Shown: one piece after another, positions 51,480 to 62,711 of the stretch | How the letters are laid out: every line of letters starts with the position of its first letter | Position numbering within the stretch: position 1 is the first letter of the stretch | From: Spodoptera frugiperda | Taxonomy: Eukaryota > Arthropoda > Insecta > Lepidoptera > Noctuidae | Reading direction: 5' to 3' | NCBI RefSeq assembly: GCF_023101765.2 | Contig: NC_064235.1 | Location: 6,569,501 to 6,633,500, forward strand | Length of the DNA stretch: 64,000 nt | Notes under the pieces: generated by a model | What the model was told of the DNA's origin: nothing | What the model saw: the letters and a program-made list of their open reading frames with translations, nothing else | The model's database searches: none | Program-made: the position numbers and the translations under genes

Positions 51480-51795
51480 CCTACACCACAAACATGGTGT
51501 GCTCTGAACAATAACCATAAGGCAAAAGTCGCCCATCTAACTATAGTAGCTTAGATAACAGAGACTAAAGTTCCCTATGAAAAGGAGGACCCTCCGACCA
51601 GGCGAGGTGATCGTGTCTGGCGGGCTTTCTACCCAGCTGTCGTTCGTTATGGGATTAATTCTATCAATATTTATTCGCATTTAAACTTCATAGTTATGTG
51701 CGATGTAGGATTTAGATATCGTCCGTTGATTTGCTCGTCGATCGTCTATGTTTTACTTCTGTCATCTGTCACTTGTCTTGTATCGACAAAATAGT
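51480..51795. repeat. Dispersed repeat, inverted partner of 25930-26150
   Basis: AAGGAGGACCCTCCGACCAG, CTGGCGGGCTTTCTACCCAG and TCTGTCATCTGTCACTTGTC read as the complement of 25930-26150. Confidence 0.6.
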
Positions 51796-52044
51796 ATTAG
51801 TTTACACCTCTATCTACTCTTTTGGCGATTAAAGGCGTTTTTTTTTTGAGGTGTAAAAAGAGATCGTGATCGAAAGGCGTGCATATACTTTTATTGAGTA
51901 AAAATCTCCATCGATACGTAGTTAGCAATAAAAAAACGAAACGACCTTGAAATGAGAATAATATTAAAATAGAGAAAACATCTTCTATCCGGTCCATTAG
52001 ATTTTACTGTTGTAGGTAATAAAACTTTGTTACAGTCCAGAATA

Positions 52045-52350
52045 TGGCATTTTTATGGCTAACAAACGAGCAAACGGATCACTTGATGGTAAGCAATCGG
52101 CGCCGCCCATGGACACCCGTAACACAGGGGGCCTACTCTAATTCAACGAACGAACGAAAAAACTTCGCAGATTGCATACTACAATTCTATTTATTGTGAA
52201 CTTTCGTGAACTAAAATGAACGAATTAAATGAAGATAAATAAATAGGTTTTGATATGAAATTAAAAATGAAACGTTATTTCAAGTAATTCTATTAGTAAA
52301 TCAACAAAACCTACGGCTGAAGATTAAACGAAACTTCGCATTCGAGAACC
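52045..52350. mobile_element. NA-1 fragment with an adjoining MITE-6
   Basis: 52045-52127 is NA-1 (GCAAACGGATCACTTGATGG). MITE-6 starts CAGGGGGCCTACTCTAATTC at 52128 and runs to about 52350. CAGGGG ends suggest hAT relationship; no clear 8-bp duplication seen. Confidence 0.6.
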
Positions 52351-52711
52351 GGAGGCCTCCAGTACACTCCGAACTCCTCTTAAGAAAGGAAATGGTTCGA
52401 TTAACATAACATAAAAGTGAAAAAGTTAAATTTGTACGGCTTTCTTCAATGAAAACTTGAACAATGGCGGTTAGTAGGACATTTGTAAGGCTTTAAGGGG
52501 TCGTTGTTACCTCGGAAACTCCTGTACAACTTACGTTCCGCGATATGGGGGTTTCACGTTTCACAATAACTGGTTTTTCTTTGACTTCATTCTTTACCAA
52601 TAGGTGACCCGTTTACTCGTTTACCGGCTTATATCATAAAACGTTACCAAATAACGTTCACGGTGGTAATTGGTAGTTATTCCGGCTTTTCAAGCCGGAG
52701 CTCCGGTAACT

Positions 52712-53005
52712 TGCAGCCGTAAATGGCCACTGCTGACCAAAGCCTCTTTTTACATGGAGAATGATTGAGCATTAATCACCACGCTTGCGCAATGCGGGCT
52801 GGCGATTTCACACTTATAATTAGAAATTAAAAGCTCAGGTTTCCTCACGATGTTTTCCTTCACCGTTAGTCTGTGGTGTCTAAATAATCTTAGAAAGTAC
52901 TTACATATAACTCGGAAAAAGTCACATTGGTACTTGCCGTTGGTAGGTTTCGAATCCGCACTCTCATGCATGAGAAGCGGGCGTCTTAAACCTCCGGGCC
53001 TACAG
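52712..53005 (-). mobile_element. SINE-4, nearly full length
   Basis: In reverse: GTAAATGGCCACTGCTGACC, TCACCACGCTTGCGCAATGC, CTCACGATGTTTTCCTTCAC, TACTTGCCGTTGGTAGG and B-box complement GGTTTCGAATCC, then GAAGCGGGCGTCTTAAACCT. Confidence 0.75.
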
Positions 53006-53519
53006 CAACACTTACCTAACCATTATAACTATTTGTTACGCAAAAAAAAGCAACCTTTACCTCATACCACCGGGGTCTTTGTTCTTCACCCACATTTCTA
53101 GGCCATTTGCGTAGTTCAGGGGGGGATGGTGGGGTTGGGTGGTGCCCCCCCATACTCTCATAACTACTATAAAAACTATGTTAATATATACTGTAACCGA
53201 ATCACGACAGTCTGCCAAAATTGTGTAGGACTGACGCCAAGATATTTTGTCTGGCTTATAAATCTTACAATGTTGCTAGTTTCCTTTGAGCATGGATTTT
53301 ATAAATGATTACAATATTAGTAACTGCTGATTTTATGGGCGTTGCTAATGTTAGTTTCGATTGATCATCAGTATCAACACATGAAGCTAGTACAAAGAGG
53401 AGATGCCATAATGTGATTGTGCACTGTGACAAAATAAATCGGTCATGTCCAATAGTATAAGTAAAATCGTAGAAGTAAAATCAACCAATTTTCTTTTTAT
53501 TTTTATCACAATAACAAAA

Positions 53520-53740
53520 CAGCAAAAGAGATGTGCTATGTAGCTATGGTACGAAGATGTAATAGCTAAACCGTGAAACTATGCGACCGTTTCCACTGAT
53601 ACTAAGCTATGTAGCTATATGAGTAAAATGTGCTATGAAGATGCGTAGCTGTGCGAGGAAGATACGCAGCTTGAGTATGCGATGTATCGATAGTAGGGAA
53701 ACCATCCATAACACGCATCCTTAGAATGCACAAAAAAACA
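53520..53740. mobile_element. MITE-2, partial
   Basis: AGAGATGTGCTATGTAGCTA, CCGTTTCCACTGATACTAAG, AACCATCCATAACACGCATC. The right end is missing. Confidence 0.65.
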
Positions 53741-54100
53741 TTGCTACTCGCTTGTTTTCGGATAGCCTTATACTTGATACTTTTTATATAACTAGCTGTA
53801 AGTCTTCCATAGTGTAATAAATACATTGATATGATGAGCGAACACCTTAACCTTCTGGTCACCATGAATATGTAACTAACTAGCTTTTACCCGCGGCTTC
53901 ACTCACGTTAAGAAGTATCAAGTCTAACCCTTTATTCGGGGATGTCTACGTCATTTTAGTCTCAGCCCGATCGGTTTAAAATTGACAAAGCTCCATACAA
54001 ACTTTCATTCCCTTATTTTATCCTAATTTTCAGCGCGATCCGTCCAGTGGTTTGGACTGTGCGTTGATAACTAGATCACTATGTCAGTCAGTCAGTATTT

Positions 54101-54259
54101 TCTGGAGCTGCGTGCCACTTAGCGGGGTTACCGGGGCTCCGGCTCAAAAAGCAGTTGTAGGAACGGGGTGGTTTTTAGTCAGTAAGAGTCTGACACTCCC
54201 TCTCGTCTCACCCAAGGTGAAAGAAGTCATTGGATGATTTTCCCCCCTTAAAAAAAGTT
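54101..54259 (+). mobile_element. SINE-3 with 11-bp target-site duplication
   Basis: TCTGGAGCTGCGTGCCACTT to CCCCCCTTAAAAAAAGTT. AGTCAGTATTT flanks it at 54090-54100 and 54260-54270. This shows the family moves by target-primed reverse transcription and supports the SINE label. Confidence 0.88.
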
Positions 54260-54307
54260 AGTCAGTATTTACGTTTCGATACTAGTTAGATTATACAAAC
54301 CACACCA

Positions 54308-54551
54308 GGGGGCCTACTCCGGGTCTCGAATCCGAAGTTTCGTTTAATCTTCGGCCGTAGGTTTCATCGATTAACTAATAGTTAGAATTACTTGAAATAA
54401 CGTTTTATTTTTAATTTCATATCAAAATTTATTTTTTTATCTTAATTTTATTCGTTCAATTTTATTCACAAAAGTACGCAAAAAATAGAATTTTACTATG
54501 CAATCTGCGAAGTTTTCTCGTTCGTTCGTTGAATTAGAGTAGGCCCCCTGT
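54308..54551. mobile_element. MITE-6, full length
   Basis: Ends CAGGGGGCCTACTC and its exact complement GAGTAGGCCCCCTG. The interior is the complement of 52128-52350. The 14-bp inverted ends are hAT-like. Confidence 0.8.
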
Positions 54552-54861
54552 TTTCCATCCACCATCTCAATAAACCTAGTTAAATATAAGTCCCTTCATT
54601 AATTAATCATAACCAGCTATTAATACACCTATGGCTCCCCCCTCCCCCCTGGCATGGCTCCAAGACCTGCATCTCCAGTCAGCTGACACGTGCGTATTTG
54701 TATTTTAGGAGACTGCACATGTTGTTTAGAAAATACTGAAATAACTATTTTAATGACCCTGCTTTAGCACTGTTAGGTAACAGCTGTTGTTTACTGAGAA
54801 ATTGGGGATCGGCTGATAATATCATTTAGGCTTTGTTTAGGTTTTTTTATCTATATTTATA

Positions 54862-55290
54862 CTATACTAATATTATAAAGCTGAAGAGTTTGTTTGTTTG
54901 ATTGTTTGTTTGTTTGTTTGTTTGTTTGAACGCGCTAATCTCCGGAACTACTGGTCCGAATTGAATAATTATTTTTGTGTTGGATAGTGCATTTATCGAG
55001 GAAGGTTATAGGCTAAAAAACATCACGCTATGATCAAAAGGAGCAGAGCAGAGCGGGTAAAACCGCGTGGAAATAGCTAGTGGTAGATATACTAGCCACC
55101 CGCCCCAGTTTCGCATGGGTACAATGGTGATATATTATGCATGTATTATACATATAAACCTTCCTCATGAATTACTCTATCTATTAAAAAAAACCGCCAT
55201 CAAAATCCGTTGAGTAGTTTTAAACATTTGAACATACAAAGGGATATAGGGTCAGAGAGAGCAACTTCGTTTTATACCATATAGTGTAGT
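54862..55290 (+). mobile_element. Non-autonomous Helitron followed by a second Helitron-like segment
   Basis: 54862-55082: TATACTAATATTATAAAGCT, an expanded (GTTT)n run, GGAACTACTGGTCCGAATTG and the terminal AAATAGCTAGT. 55085-55290 is the repeat also found at 42880-43045. Confidence 0.7.
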
Positions 55291-55309
55291 GAAGTCCTGA
55301 TGTCCTGAT

Positions 55310-55557
55310 GATCTGATGGTAAGCAATCGCTGTCGCCCATGGACACACGAAACACCAGAGGCGTTATAAGTGCGTTGTCGGCCTTTTGGGGGTTAGGAAT
55401 TTAAGGGTTGTTGGGGAATCGGGGATTAGGGAGATTGGGAAGGGGATAATTGGGCCTCCGGTAACCTTACTCACACAACGCAAGCGTTGTTTCACGTCAG
55501 TTTTCTGTGAGGTCGTGGTATCACTCCGGTCGAGCCGGCCCAGCAGTGCCGAAGCTT
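55310..55557 (+). mobile_element. NA-1 repeat
   Basis: TGATCTGATGGTAAGCAATC to GCAGTGCCGAAGC; forward, missing the first 40 bp. Confidence 0.7.
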
Positions 55558-55831
55558 CCAAACTTCATAGTTATGTAATATTTATTCCCAACCATTCTAC
55601 CCACTCAATATTCAACAAGAGCTATTTTTGAATAGAAAAAATATCATAAAACTATAATCCAGTTCAAGAACGATCGTCTTAAACCGACAATCAAATCTGC
55701 ACTTTATTGATATTGCTTTTGAAGGTCTCCCGACTGTGATGTGCGTCAATTATTACCAAAATAAATATTATAGTAGTTACTATAAAATGGGAGTAGCAAT
55801 GTCGTAAATAGAATGGTATGAACTAGCAACA

Positions 55832-56111
55832 CAAGACTGCCTCGTTGGCCGAGTGGTTGCAAATGCAACTGCCGGGCAAGGGGTCTTGGGTTCGATTCCC
55901 AGGTCGGACAAAGCGTCACTGGGCTTTTTTCAGATTTCCGAAAATTTCTCAGTGATAGCACGGAGCCTGGAATTGTGCCCAGTATATGGCAATAGGCTCA
56001 CCACCTATTACATGGGACTTAGTACATTGTTCAGTGGCATTACGTGCCATAATGTGCACCTCTGCCTACCCCTTCGGGGATTAAAGGCGTGCCGATATGT
56101 ATGTATGTATG
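55832..56111 (+). mobile_element. SINE-1, full length, with 23-bp target-site duplication
   Basis: tRNA-like head with A-box TGGCCGAGTGG (55846-55856) and B-box GGTTCGATTCC (55889-55899). The body has GTGCACCTCTGCCTACCCC and the 3' end is a (GTAT)n tail. The 23-bp sequence starting TAGAATGGTATGAACTAGC flanks it exactly (55809-55831 and 56112-56134). It is the reference copy for the family. Confidence 0.92.
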
Positions 56112-56379
56112 TAGAATGGTATGAACTAGCAACAGTCTGGTTTCGAAAGAGTGCTTGAATAATCTCAACCGTCAATAGAAATAGTAGACAATAATAAAGC
56201 AATCACATAGTTATCAGGTCATATAGTTTCACAGCTTAGCTATTACATCCTCGCAGCAAAGCTATATAGCACATCTCTGGTGTTAAAACACTCTTAATTT
56301 GCCACTTTCTGAGCGCCTATAGTTAACCTATCTACACTTTTAGTATAACTAGCAAACCCAGCAAACTTCGTTTCGCCAC

Positions 56380-56535
56380 CTGCTCTTTTCTTGTTTTTTT
56401 TTTTTTAATTTTCTTTGCTATAAACAAACCCGTTACCTTTCCATCGAATGCAAAACCGTGGAAATCGGTTCGTGCGATCTGGAGTTATAGCGTCAGGAAG
56501 GAAAACCCGACTTATTTTTATATAATAGATTATAG
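56380..56535. mobile_element. Helitron-like repeat
   Basis: AAATCGGTTCGTGCGATCTG, AAGGAAAACCCGACTTATTT; complement of 38375-38570. Confidence 0.5.
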
Positions 56536-56679
56536 CAAATTGAATAACAAGGGCACGGACTCGAGTCCGTGGAGATTAAACTATATTAAATAAAAAAAAA
56601 CCTATCTACACATTTTTACTATAGCAACTATGTATGTAGTTGCTTTATTATTGTCTACTACAAAGTTGCTTTATTATTG

Positions 56680-56970
56680 TCTATGCTAGCTATGCTACGA
56701 AGATGTAAAAGCTAAGCTGTAAAACTATGTGACCGTTTCGACTGATACTAAGCAATGTAGCTGTGGAAGGAAGATGCGCAGCTCGAGTATACAATATATC
56801 GATAGTAGGGAAGCTATCCGTAACACGCATCTTTCTATGTAAAAAAAAACATTAGGTACTAGTTTAGCTGAGTCCGTTTCCATTAGTGCTAAGCTATGTG
56901 TACCAATGAATATGATTGGTGGAAGCCAAACGCATCCACAGCAACGTAGCACAGCAAAAAGCACCCTAAT
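56680..56970. mobile_element. MITE-2 copy
   Basis: GCTATGCTACGAAGATGTAA, GACCGTTTCGACTGATACTA, GATTGGTGGAAGCCAAACGC, ending AGCAAAAAGCACCC. Confidence 0.7.
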
Positions 56971-57327
56971 GTTCATTCCTTCTCCGTGAGAGAAGAGGCT
57001 TTTGCTCTGCATTGGACTTATCACTAGGCTGAGAATGATAATGTACGGAGCTTAGAAAATAATTATTTTTAACCATATTTAACATTGTGGAATCCATTAA
57101 AGTAGTTCCAGTAACTACAAGAAATACTAGTTATCTTTATGCAGAGACTATTATGTCGAGGAAAATAGTCAGTTACTGCAATTTACAACATTGTAGATTG
57201 ACTGCAGGTGGACGAGGCGATACGCTTGATTGTAAAATGCAATAATTATCACGTTGCGATGTTAGATAATGCATTTTGCAGCTATGTATTTATTTTAAAC
57301 TAGTCAACATTCTTGTCACCGCCTTAG

Positions 57328-57742
57328 TCAGGGTGCTTTTTCACTAGAGATGTGCTATGTAACTAAGCATGGAATTCAAAGGATAAATACACACTGGAAT
57401 AGGGTAAATAGATGTTAGAATATTTTGCCAACATTTATTCACCCCTCTTTTGTATCTATGCACCCCGTTTGACGATAATAGCTAAGCTGTGAAACTATGT
57501 GACCGTTTCTATTGATATTAAGTTGCTATGAAGATTCGTCGCCGCGAAGTAGCTGTGTAAGGAAGATGCGTAGCCTGAAGTAAGCGAGGGAAGCTATCCG
57601 TAGCATCTATAAAAAACATGACTTAGCTGAGTCCGTTTCCACCAGTGCTAAGCTATGTGTACCAATGAATATGATTGATGGAAGCCAAACGCATCCATAG
57701 TAACGTAGCATAGCACATCTCTGGTGGAAAAAGTACCCATAG
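57328..57742. mobile_element. MITE-2 with an internal insertion
   Basis: The left end is AGGGTGCTTTTTCACTAGAG and the right end is CATCTCTGGTGGAAAAAGTACC. Between 57365 and 57475 unrelated sequence (AAAGGATAAATACACACTGG) interrupts the family sequence. Confidence 0.65.
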
Positions 57743-58011
57743 GAGTCTTTTTTGATAGCGTGAAATAAAAAACAAAATGTCGAGCTGTCTTGGTTAACTA
57801 TAGGAATAGTTATCTCAATAAAAAGCATCCTAAAAACGAACTAGTAAATTTTCCAATAAGTAAAAGATTAATTTTAGTACCTTCGAACACTCGTGCATGA
57901 AAAGCGGGATTGTATTGTTAGTGGAAATTAAAATGACGTTACAAATAAGTAGTAATAGTAGTAGCAATGTCGTAAATAGAACACTTAATGTGAACTAGCA
58001 ACACAGTTTTT

Positions 58012-58155
58012 TTTATGAAATAGAGCAGACGGGTCACCTGATGGTAAGCGATCAATACCGCCCATGGACACCCACAACACCAGAGCAGTCACAGGTCCGT
58101 TACCGGCATTTTTAAAAAGGACTACGCTCTTTTCTTGAAGGTTTGAAGGTCGTAG
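58012..58155 (+). mobile_element. NA-1 variant
   Basis: GGGTCACCTGATGGTAAGCG and CCCATGGACACCCACAACAC with a distinct 3' part (TTGAAGGTTTGAAGGTCGTA) also seen at 14890-14935 and 39210. Confidence 0.6.
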
Positions 58156-58704
58156 TTATCGGTTCGGAAATACTGCCGACGACGGCTCATTCCACTGTTT
58201 TGTTGTGCGAGTCAGAAAGTTTCGTGACTAGTAAATTAAAATGACGTAACAACTAAGTAAGTTCATCGCTAAAATAAAACCGAAAACTAATAACTGATGA
58301 CACCACTATTACCACGAAGCGGTTAAATAAACTTAATTCAATTATGGTTTTACTTAAAATACCGATAATTCTATGAGTAATAAAATATGATAACACAATA
58401 CTTCACGCCCTTACCCAACTTGCTTGAGATGAGGAATAATGACTAATAATAATTTAATTGAGATGACAAATTATTTGAGGTTTCCTTGAATTGAGAAACT
58501 TATAACTAAAATCATCATCGTTGTCATAATAGCTATAACTGTATTGGGAGAGTTTGGTTCGGCACTGCACTCGACTAGAGTAATACCACGGCCTCACAGA
58601 AAATCGAAAAAGAACGCTTCAAAGTCAAAAAGTCTAAAGTACATATTTATTTCAAATAGATTACGAAGGCACTTTTGAACGTCAAATTTGTTAATTCTGA
58701 CTTC

Positions 58705-58975
58705 ATCATCATCAACAGCCTATAAGTGTCAACTGCTATGCAAAGGCATCTTCTCAAACGGAAAAGAGGCATTAATCACCACACTTGCTTCAAACTTATA
58801 AATAATTAGAAATTAAAAGCTGGAGGAAACCTCGCATGCTGTTTTTCTACACCGTTTGTCAGTAGTGTCTAAATAATCTAAGAATATACATATTACTCGG
58901 AAAAAGGCACATTGGTACTTGCCGTTGGTGGGTTTTGAACCCGTACCCGCGAAACCTACCAACAGCAAGTACCAT
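58705..58975 (-). mobile_element. SINE-4 copy
   Basis: CAGCCTATAAGTGTCAACTG, AGTAGTGTCTAAATAATCTA, ATTGGTACTTGCCGTTGGTG and GGTTTTGAACCCG (B-box complement). Confidence 0.7.
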
Positions 58976-59579
58976 TCTGACTTATTACCTTACCAAGAGT
59001 CATTTTAGAGCGGTTTCAGCGGCTCGAATTTGATTGTCGGTTTAGCAAAAAAAATATATTTTGAATTAGAATATTCAACATGGCACTAGATATTCCTCAT
59101 TTATTAATCTGACACGCTCGAGTAACTACCGAAATCCTCATAGCGACGGGTACTTATCTTAATGGGATAATACGTGGAAATACTGCTTATGTCTTTACTT
59201 GATATCGGGAAGGTCGGATCGGCGCTTCTTATGTTTTATTTAGGTTTAGGTAACATATAGTCAGGCAATAACGGAACGTATCACCTGGTGTTTTGTTTGT
59301 GCCCGATTCCATAAAAAAAAACTCGAATACAAGTCTAGATGGAATGTAGAGTATTTTAAGAAAGAAAAATAAGTAACTAACTACATAGTTATGAAACTAT
59401 TCGTAAGTATTACTGAATGGAGTATGTTTTCACTTTACCACCCAGTCGACCGGCACGCGTTTCATTATATCAGTGACGTCGGTTCAAGTTTAATGTACGA
59501 GTAGTTATTTGGATCGTGAACATAACTAAGTAAGTGCTGAATATTTCAGTCGTCTGAAATATGTCGCTAGCTGTATGTA

Positions 59580-60113
59580 AGACCAGATGGGGCTCAGTAG
59601 GGCTGATGCCCTATCCGGAGCTGAGGACAACTTAAAAGGTTACCGCGGTTACGGTTCAAAGCAGGAGAAGGAACGGGGTGGTTTATAGTCAGTAACGCCC
59701 GAATACTGAAATGCTACTCAAAGTGGTAACTACTTAAATCTCGTGCTATCTCTGTCATCTATACTATCTATACTAATATTATAAAGCTGAAGAGTTTGTT
59801 TGTTTGTTTGTTTGAACGCGCTAATATCCGGAACTACTGGTCCGAATTGAATAATTATTTTTGTGTTGGATAGTACATTTATCGAGGAAGGCTATAGGCT
59901 ATAAAACATCACACTGTGACCAATAGGAGCCGAGCAGAGCGGGTGAAACCGCGCGGCAGTAGCTAGTTTACAAATAATTTGTAGGGACAGAACTATATTA
60001 TTTGAGAGCGGGTTAAAATTAAGTGACGTTTGAGTATTTGACTATAACATTCTGACACTCCCTCTCGCCTCACCCAAGGCGGGAGAAGTCATTTGATGAT
60101 CCTCCCGCAAAAA
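59580..60113 (+). mobile_element. Three-layer nest: SINE-3 containing MITE-7 containing a Helitron
   Basis: SINE-3 runs 59580-59695 and resumes at 60052-60113 (ATTCTGACACTCCCTCTCGC). MITE-7 runs 59699-59761 and 59970-60050 (CCGAATACTGAAATGCTACT ... AAGTGACGTTTGAGTATTT). A Helitron fills 59763-59969 (TCTATACTAATATTATAAAG to GCGGCAGTAGCTAGT). Confidence 0.8.
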
Positions 60114-60649
60114 GAGCCTTTCGTTTCCAACCTCGTGATTGCTAGTCTCTGGTGGAAAAACACCCTTAAACAACTAGAAAGGGAAAGCAAATTTACTATT
60201 ACCGATCTATAGTTAATCTCCATTCAATTCATTCAAGCCATTATAATGGCTCCTAGTCACGACACCTCTACTGTAAGTTAGTGAAGAGTTGGTTGTTTTA
60301 GGTGTCCCACCAGGTCAAGGTTGGGTCAACGCTGCCTTTTGTAGTAGCTACGTCGAAGTACCAGAATGTAAAGAATTGGGATCATAAAATGTAGATTAAG
60401 GAATAGAGGGAATAATAATATAGAAACTGTTATAGGTGGGGTAATTTTCACAGATAATATATTAAAAACATTTGAATGGGGCTTATGTCAAAATTCGAAA
60501 CAATATTTGCGGATCACGCACAGTTGCTCGTTGTACGAATCCAAACCGCTACACGTTACAGCGCAGTCTTCTAGTTATTATTCTGTTACTCTGTCTAATT
60601 ATGAAATTATTTTACCAAAATGTGCGCATATCAATATGGGTTTTTGTGG

Positions 60650-61000
60650 TAAATGTGGGCGCATTGTAGACGGATCACCTGATAAAAAGCGATCAGTGTC
60701 GCTCATGGACACTCGCAACACCAGAGTCGTTACTAGTGCGTTACACCGGTTTCAGAGGATTTAACCTCTTGTTTGTGGGGTATATGAGACAATTAAAAAC
60801 ACATTGTGTCTCGTAGTACTCATAGTATGCCGGGAGCGTAGATCTGCGCTCCCGGCATACTATGGGTTAAGTGACGATTGGCCCTCTGGTAAACGGCGAA
60901 ACACACCGCAAACATTGTTCCACGCCGGTTTCCTATGAGACCGTGATGGTATCATTCCGGTCAGGCTGGTCCATTCGTGCCGAAGCATAGCTTGCCCTTC
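60650..61000. mobile_element. NA-1 fragments around a GC-rich hairpin
   Basis: 60655-60765 is forward NA-1 (TGTAGACGGATCACCTGAT) and 60870-61000 is the continuation (GATTGGCCCTCTGGTAAAC, TGCCGAAGCATAGC). The insert between them holds the perfect hairpin at 60822-60865. Confidence 0.65.
60822..60865. repeat. Perfect hairpin, 18-bp arms
   Basis: CATAGTATGCCGGGAGCG, an 8-nt loop TAGATCTG, then the exact complement CGCTCCCGGCATACTATG. Function not known. Confidence 0.9.
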
Positions 61001-61004
61001 ATTA

Positions 61005-61305
61005 GGTTGCTTTTCCACCAGAGATGTGCTATGTAGCTATGCTACGAAGATGTAATGTGTGAATCTAACTAGTTATATGACCGTTTCCACTGATACTAAG
61101 CTATGTAGCTGTTCGAGGAAGATGCGCGATGCATCGATAGTAGGGAAACTATCCATACTTAGCACGCATCTTTCCATATAAAACATAGTTAATCTGACTC
61201 CTTTTCCACCAATGCTAAGCTATGTTGAATATTATGATTGGTGGAAGCCAAACGCATCCACAGCAACGTAGCACAGCACATCTCAGGCGGAAAAACACCC
61301 TTTTA
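61005..61305. mobile_element. MITE-2 copy
   Basis: GGTTGCTTTTCCACCAGAGA to CATCTCAGGCGGAAAAACACCC (in complement), TTA at the left flank and TTTTA at the right. Confidence 0.75.
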
Positions 61306-61567
61306 CATTTACATTCACCGTAAAATAAACAATCATTTTACGTCTAATCTACAAATAGGTATTAAAAATAAACCTGTCATTCATATAGGACAAGTTCGCA
61401 GTGACGTCAGACCACATGGTCAGTGTTTATATTTATGTACTAGAATACTAGACTAGACAAACAAACAGGTCTAGGTAGACTGTATTGCATGTCTATGCGT
61501 CGCGTGCGAACATGCACTTACGATGTCTGGGTAGAGAAAATTTTAACCTACGTACGACGCAATTTTA

Positions 61568-62345
61568 ATGGGATGAGCCGGTAAACGAGTTGACGGATCA
61601 CCTGATGGTAATTGGAGCCGGCCTTGGACACCCGAAACTCCAGAGGCGGAACAAGTGCGTTGCCGGTAAATTTGGAGGTTAGGAATTTAAGCGTTGTTGG
61701 GGAATCGGGGATTAGCAAGATTGGGAGGGACTCTTAATTGAGCCTCCGGTAACCTCACTCATACAACGAAACACAACGCAAGCGTTTTTTACGTCAGTGT
61801 ACTGTGAGGCCGTGGCACAGTGTTTTAGAAACCCTTGGGGGAGGACATTTTTAGCTAATAGCGTATATCGATGTAGTTAGTCCTAATAACACAAATTGCA
61901 AAAGAAACCCCATGTCAATTATTTTTAGTTTTGGAGAAAAAAAATACTAAAGTTGCTAATTCGGAGTGTGGTTTAAATAGGATTTTTTTTTAATTTTTCT
62001 TTTATCTTTAAAATAAAGAGCAAAATTTGATATCCGGATTTTATCACATATATTTATGTGTTATTCAAGCTTTACAACACGAATGAATTGTAACTAGGTA
62101 CAAAGATATTTGCAAAAAATCCAATTTTAGTTTCTATTTTTTATTTTTTTATTGACATAGTTTCCGCACGAAATCTTCATGGCAAATGATAGTTAGCCTT
62201 TTGCACTATGTACTTAAGTAAAATCAGCCACATAATCCGTGGTAATACAAAATTTAGCTAAAAATGTCCTCCCCTAAGGGTTTCTAAAACACTGTGCGTG
62301 GTATCACTCCGGTCAATCCGAACCATTCGTGCCGAAGCATGGCTC
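61568..62345 (+). mobile_element. NA-1 repeat split by a Transib-like element
   Basis: NA-1 runs 61568-61815 (GAGCCGGTAAACGAGTTGAC to TGTGAGGCCGTGG) and resumes at 62297 (CGTGGTATCACTCCGGTC) to the family end CTCCCCCACACTTT. Confidence 0.85.
61816..62296. mobile_element. Transib-like non-autonomous transposon with CACAGTG ends
   Basis: 481 bp with 43-bp terminal inverted repeats differing at one base. They begin CACAGTGTTTTAGAAACCCT and contain GGGGAGGACATTTTTAGC. A 5-bp target duplication CGTGG lies at 61811-61815 and 62297-62301, confirmed by the uninterrupted NA-1 copies (GAGGCCGTGGTATCAC). Five-bp duplications and CAC(A/T)(A/G)TG ends define Transib elements. There is no transposase ORF. 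Confidence 0.88.
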
Positions 62346-62524
62346 CCCCACACTTTTAATTTGACCCTTCTTCAATATATCGCTAATCTGGTCTGTATTA
62401 TCCGTCTAAAGCGCCCTCTACCGACGGTCCCACTCATATTCGCCCTGTATATTTCTTTCGTAAATCTGCATCCATCCATTCCCGTGCGAACGGCGCGTCG
62501 TGTTCTACGCGCGCCTCAGAGCGA

Positions 62525-62711
62525 TCAGACCACCACAGATGGGGCCCAGTAGGGCTGATGTCTGATCCGGAGCTGCGGACTGCCTAGCGGGCGTACCGAG
62601 GTTCCGGCTCGACAAGCAGGAGTAGGTTTTTAGTCAGTAAGAGTCTGATACTCTCTTTCGCCTGCCCAGGGTGGGAGAAGTCATTGAAAGATTTTCCCCG
62701 CTCAAAAAAAA
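62525..62711 (+). mobile_element. SINE-3 with complete 5' end
   Basis: Starts CAGACCACCACAGATGGGGC, with the extra 5' segment GGCTGATGTCTGATCCGGAG, and ends CCCGCTCAAAAAAAAA. With 36010 it defines the family start. Confidence 0.78.

Noticed and set aside
55838..55908. Possible tRNA gene
   Set aside because: A- and B-boxes are present, but no cloverleaf or acceptor stem forms, and the unit continues into a SINE body with a target duplication.
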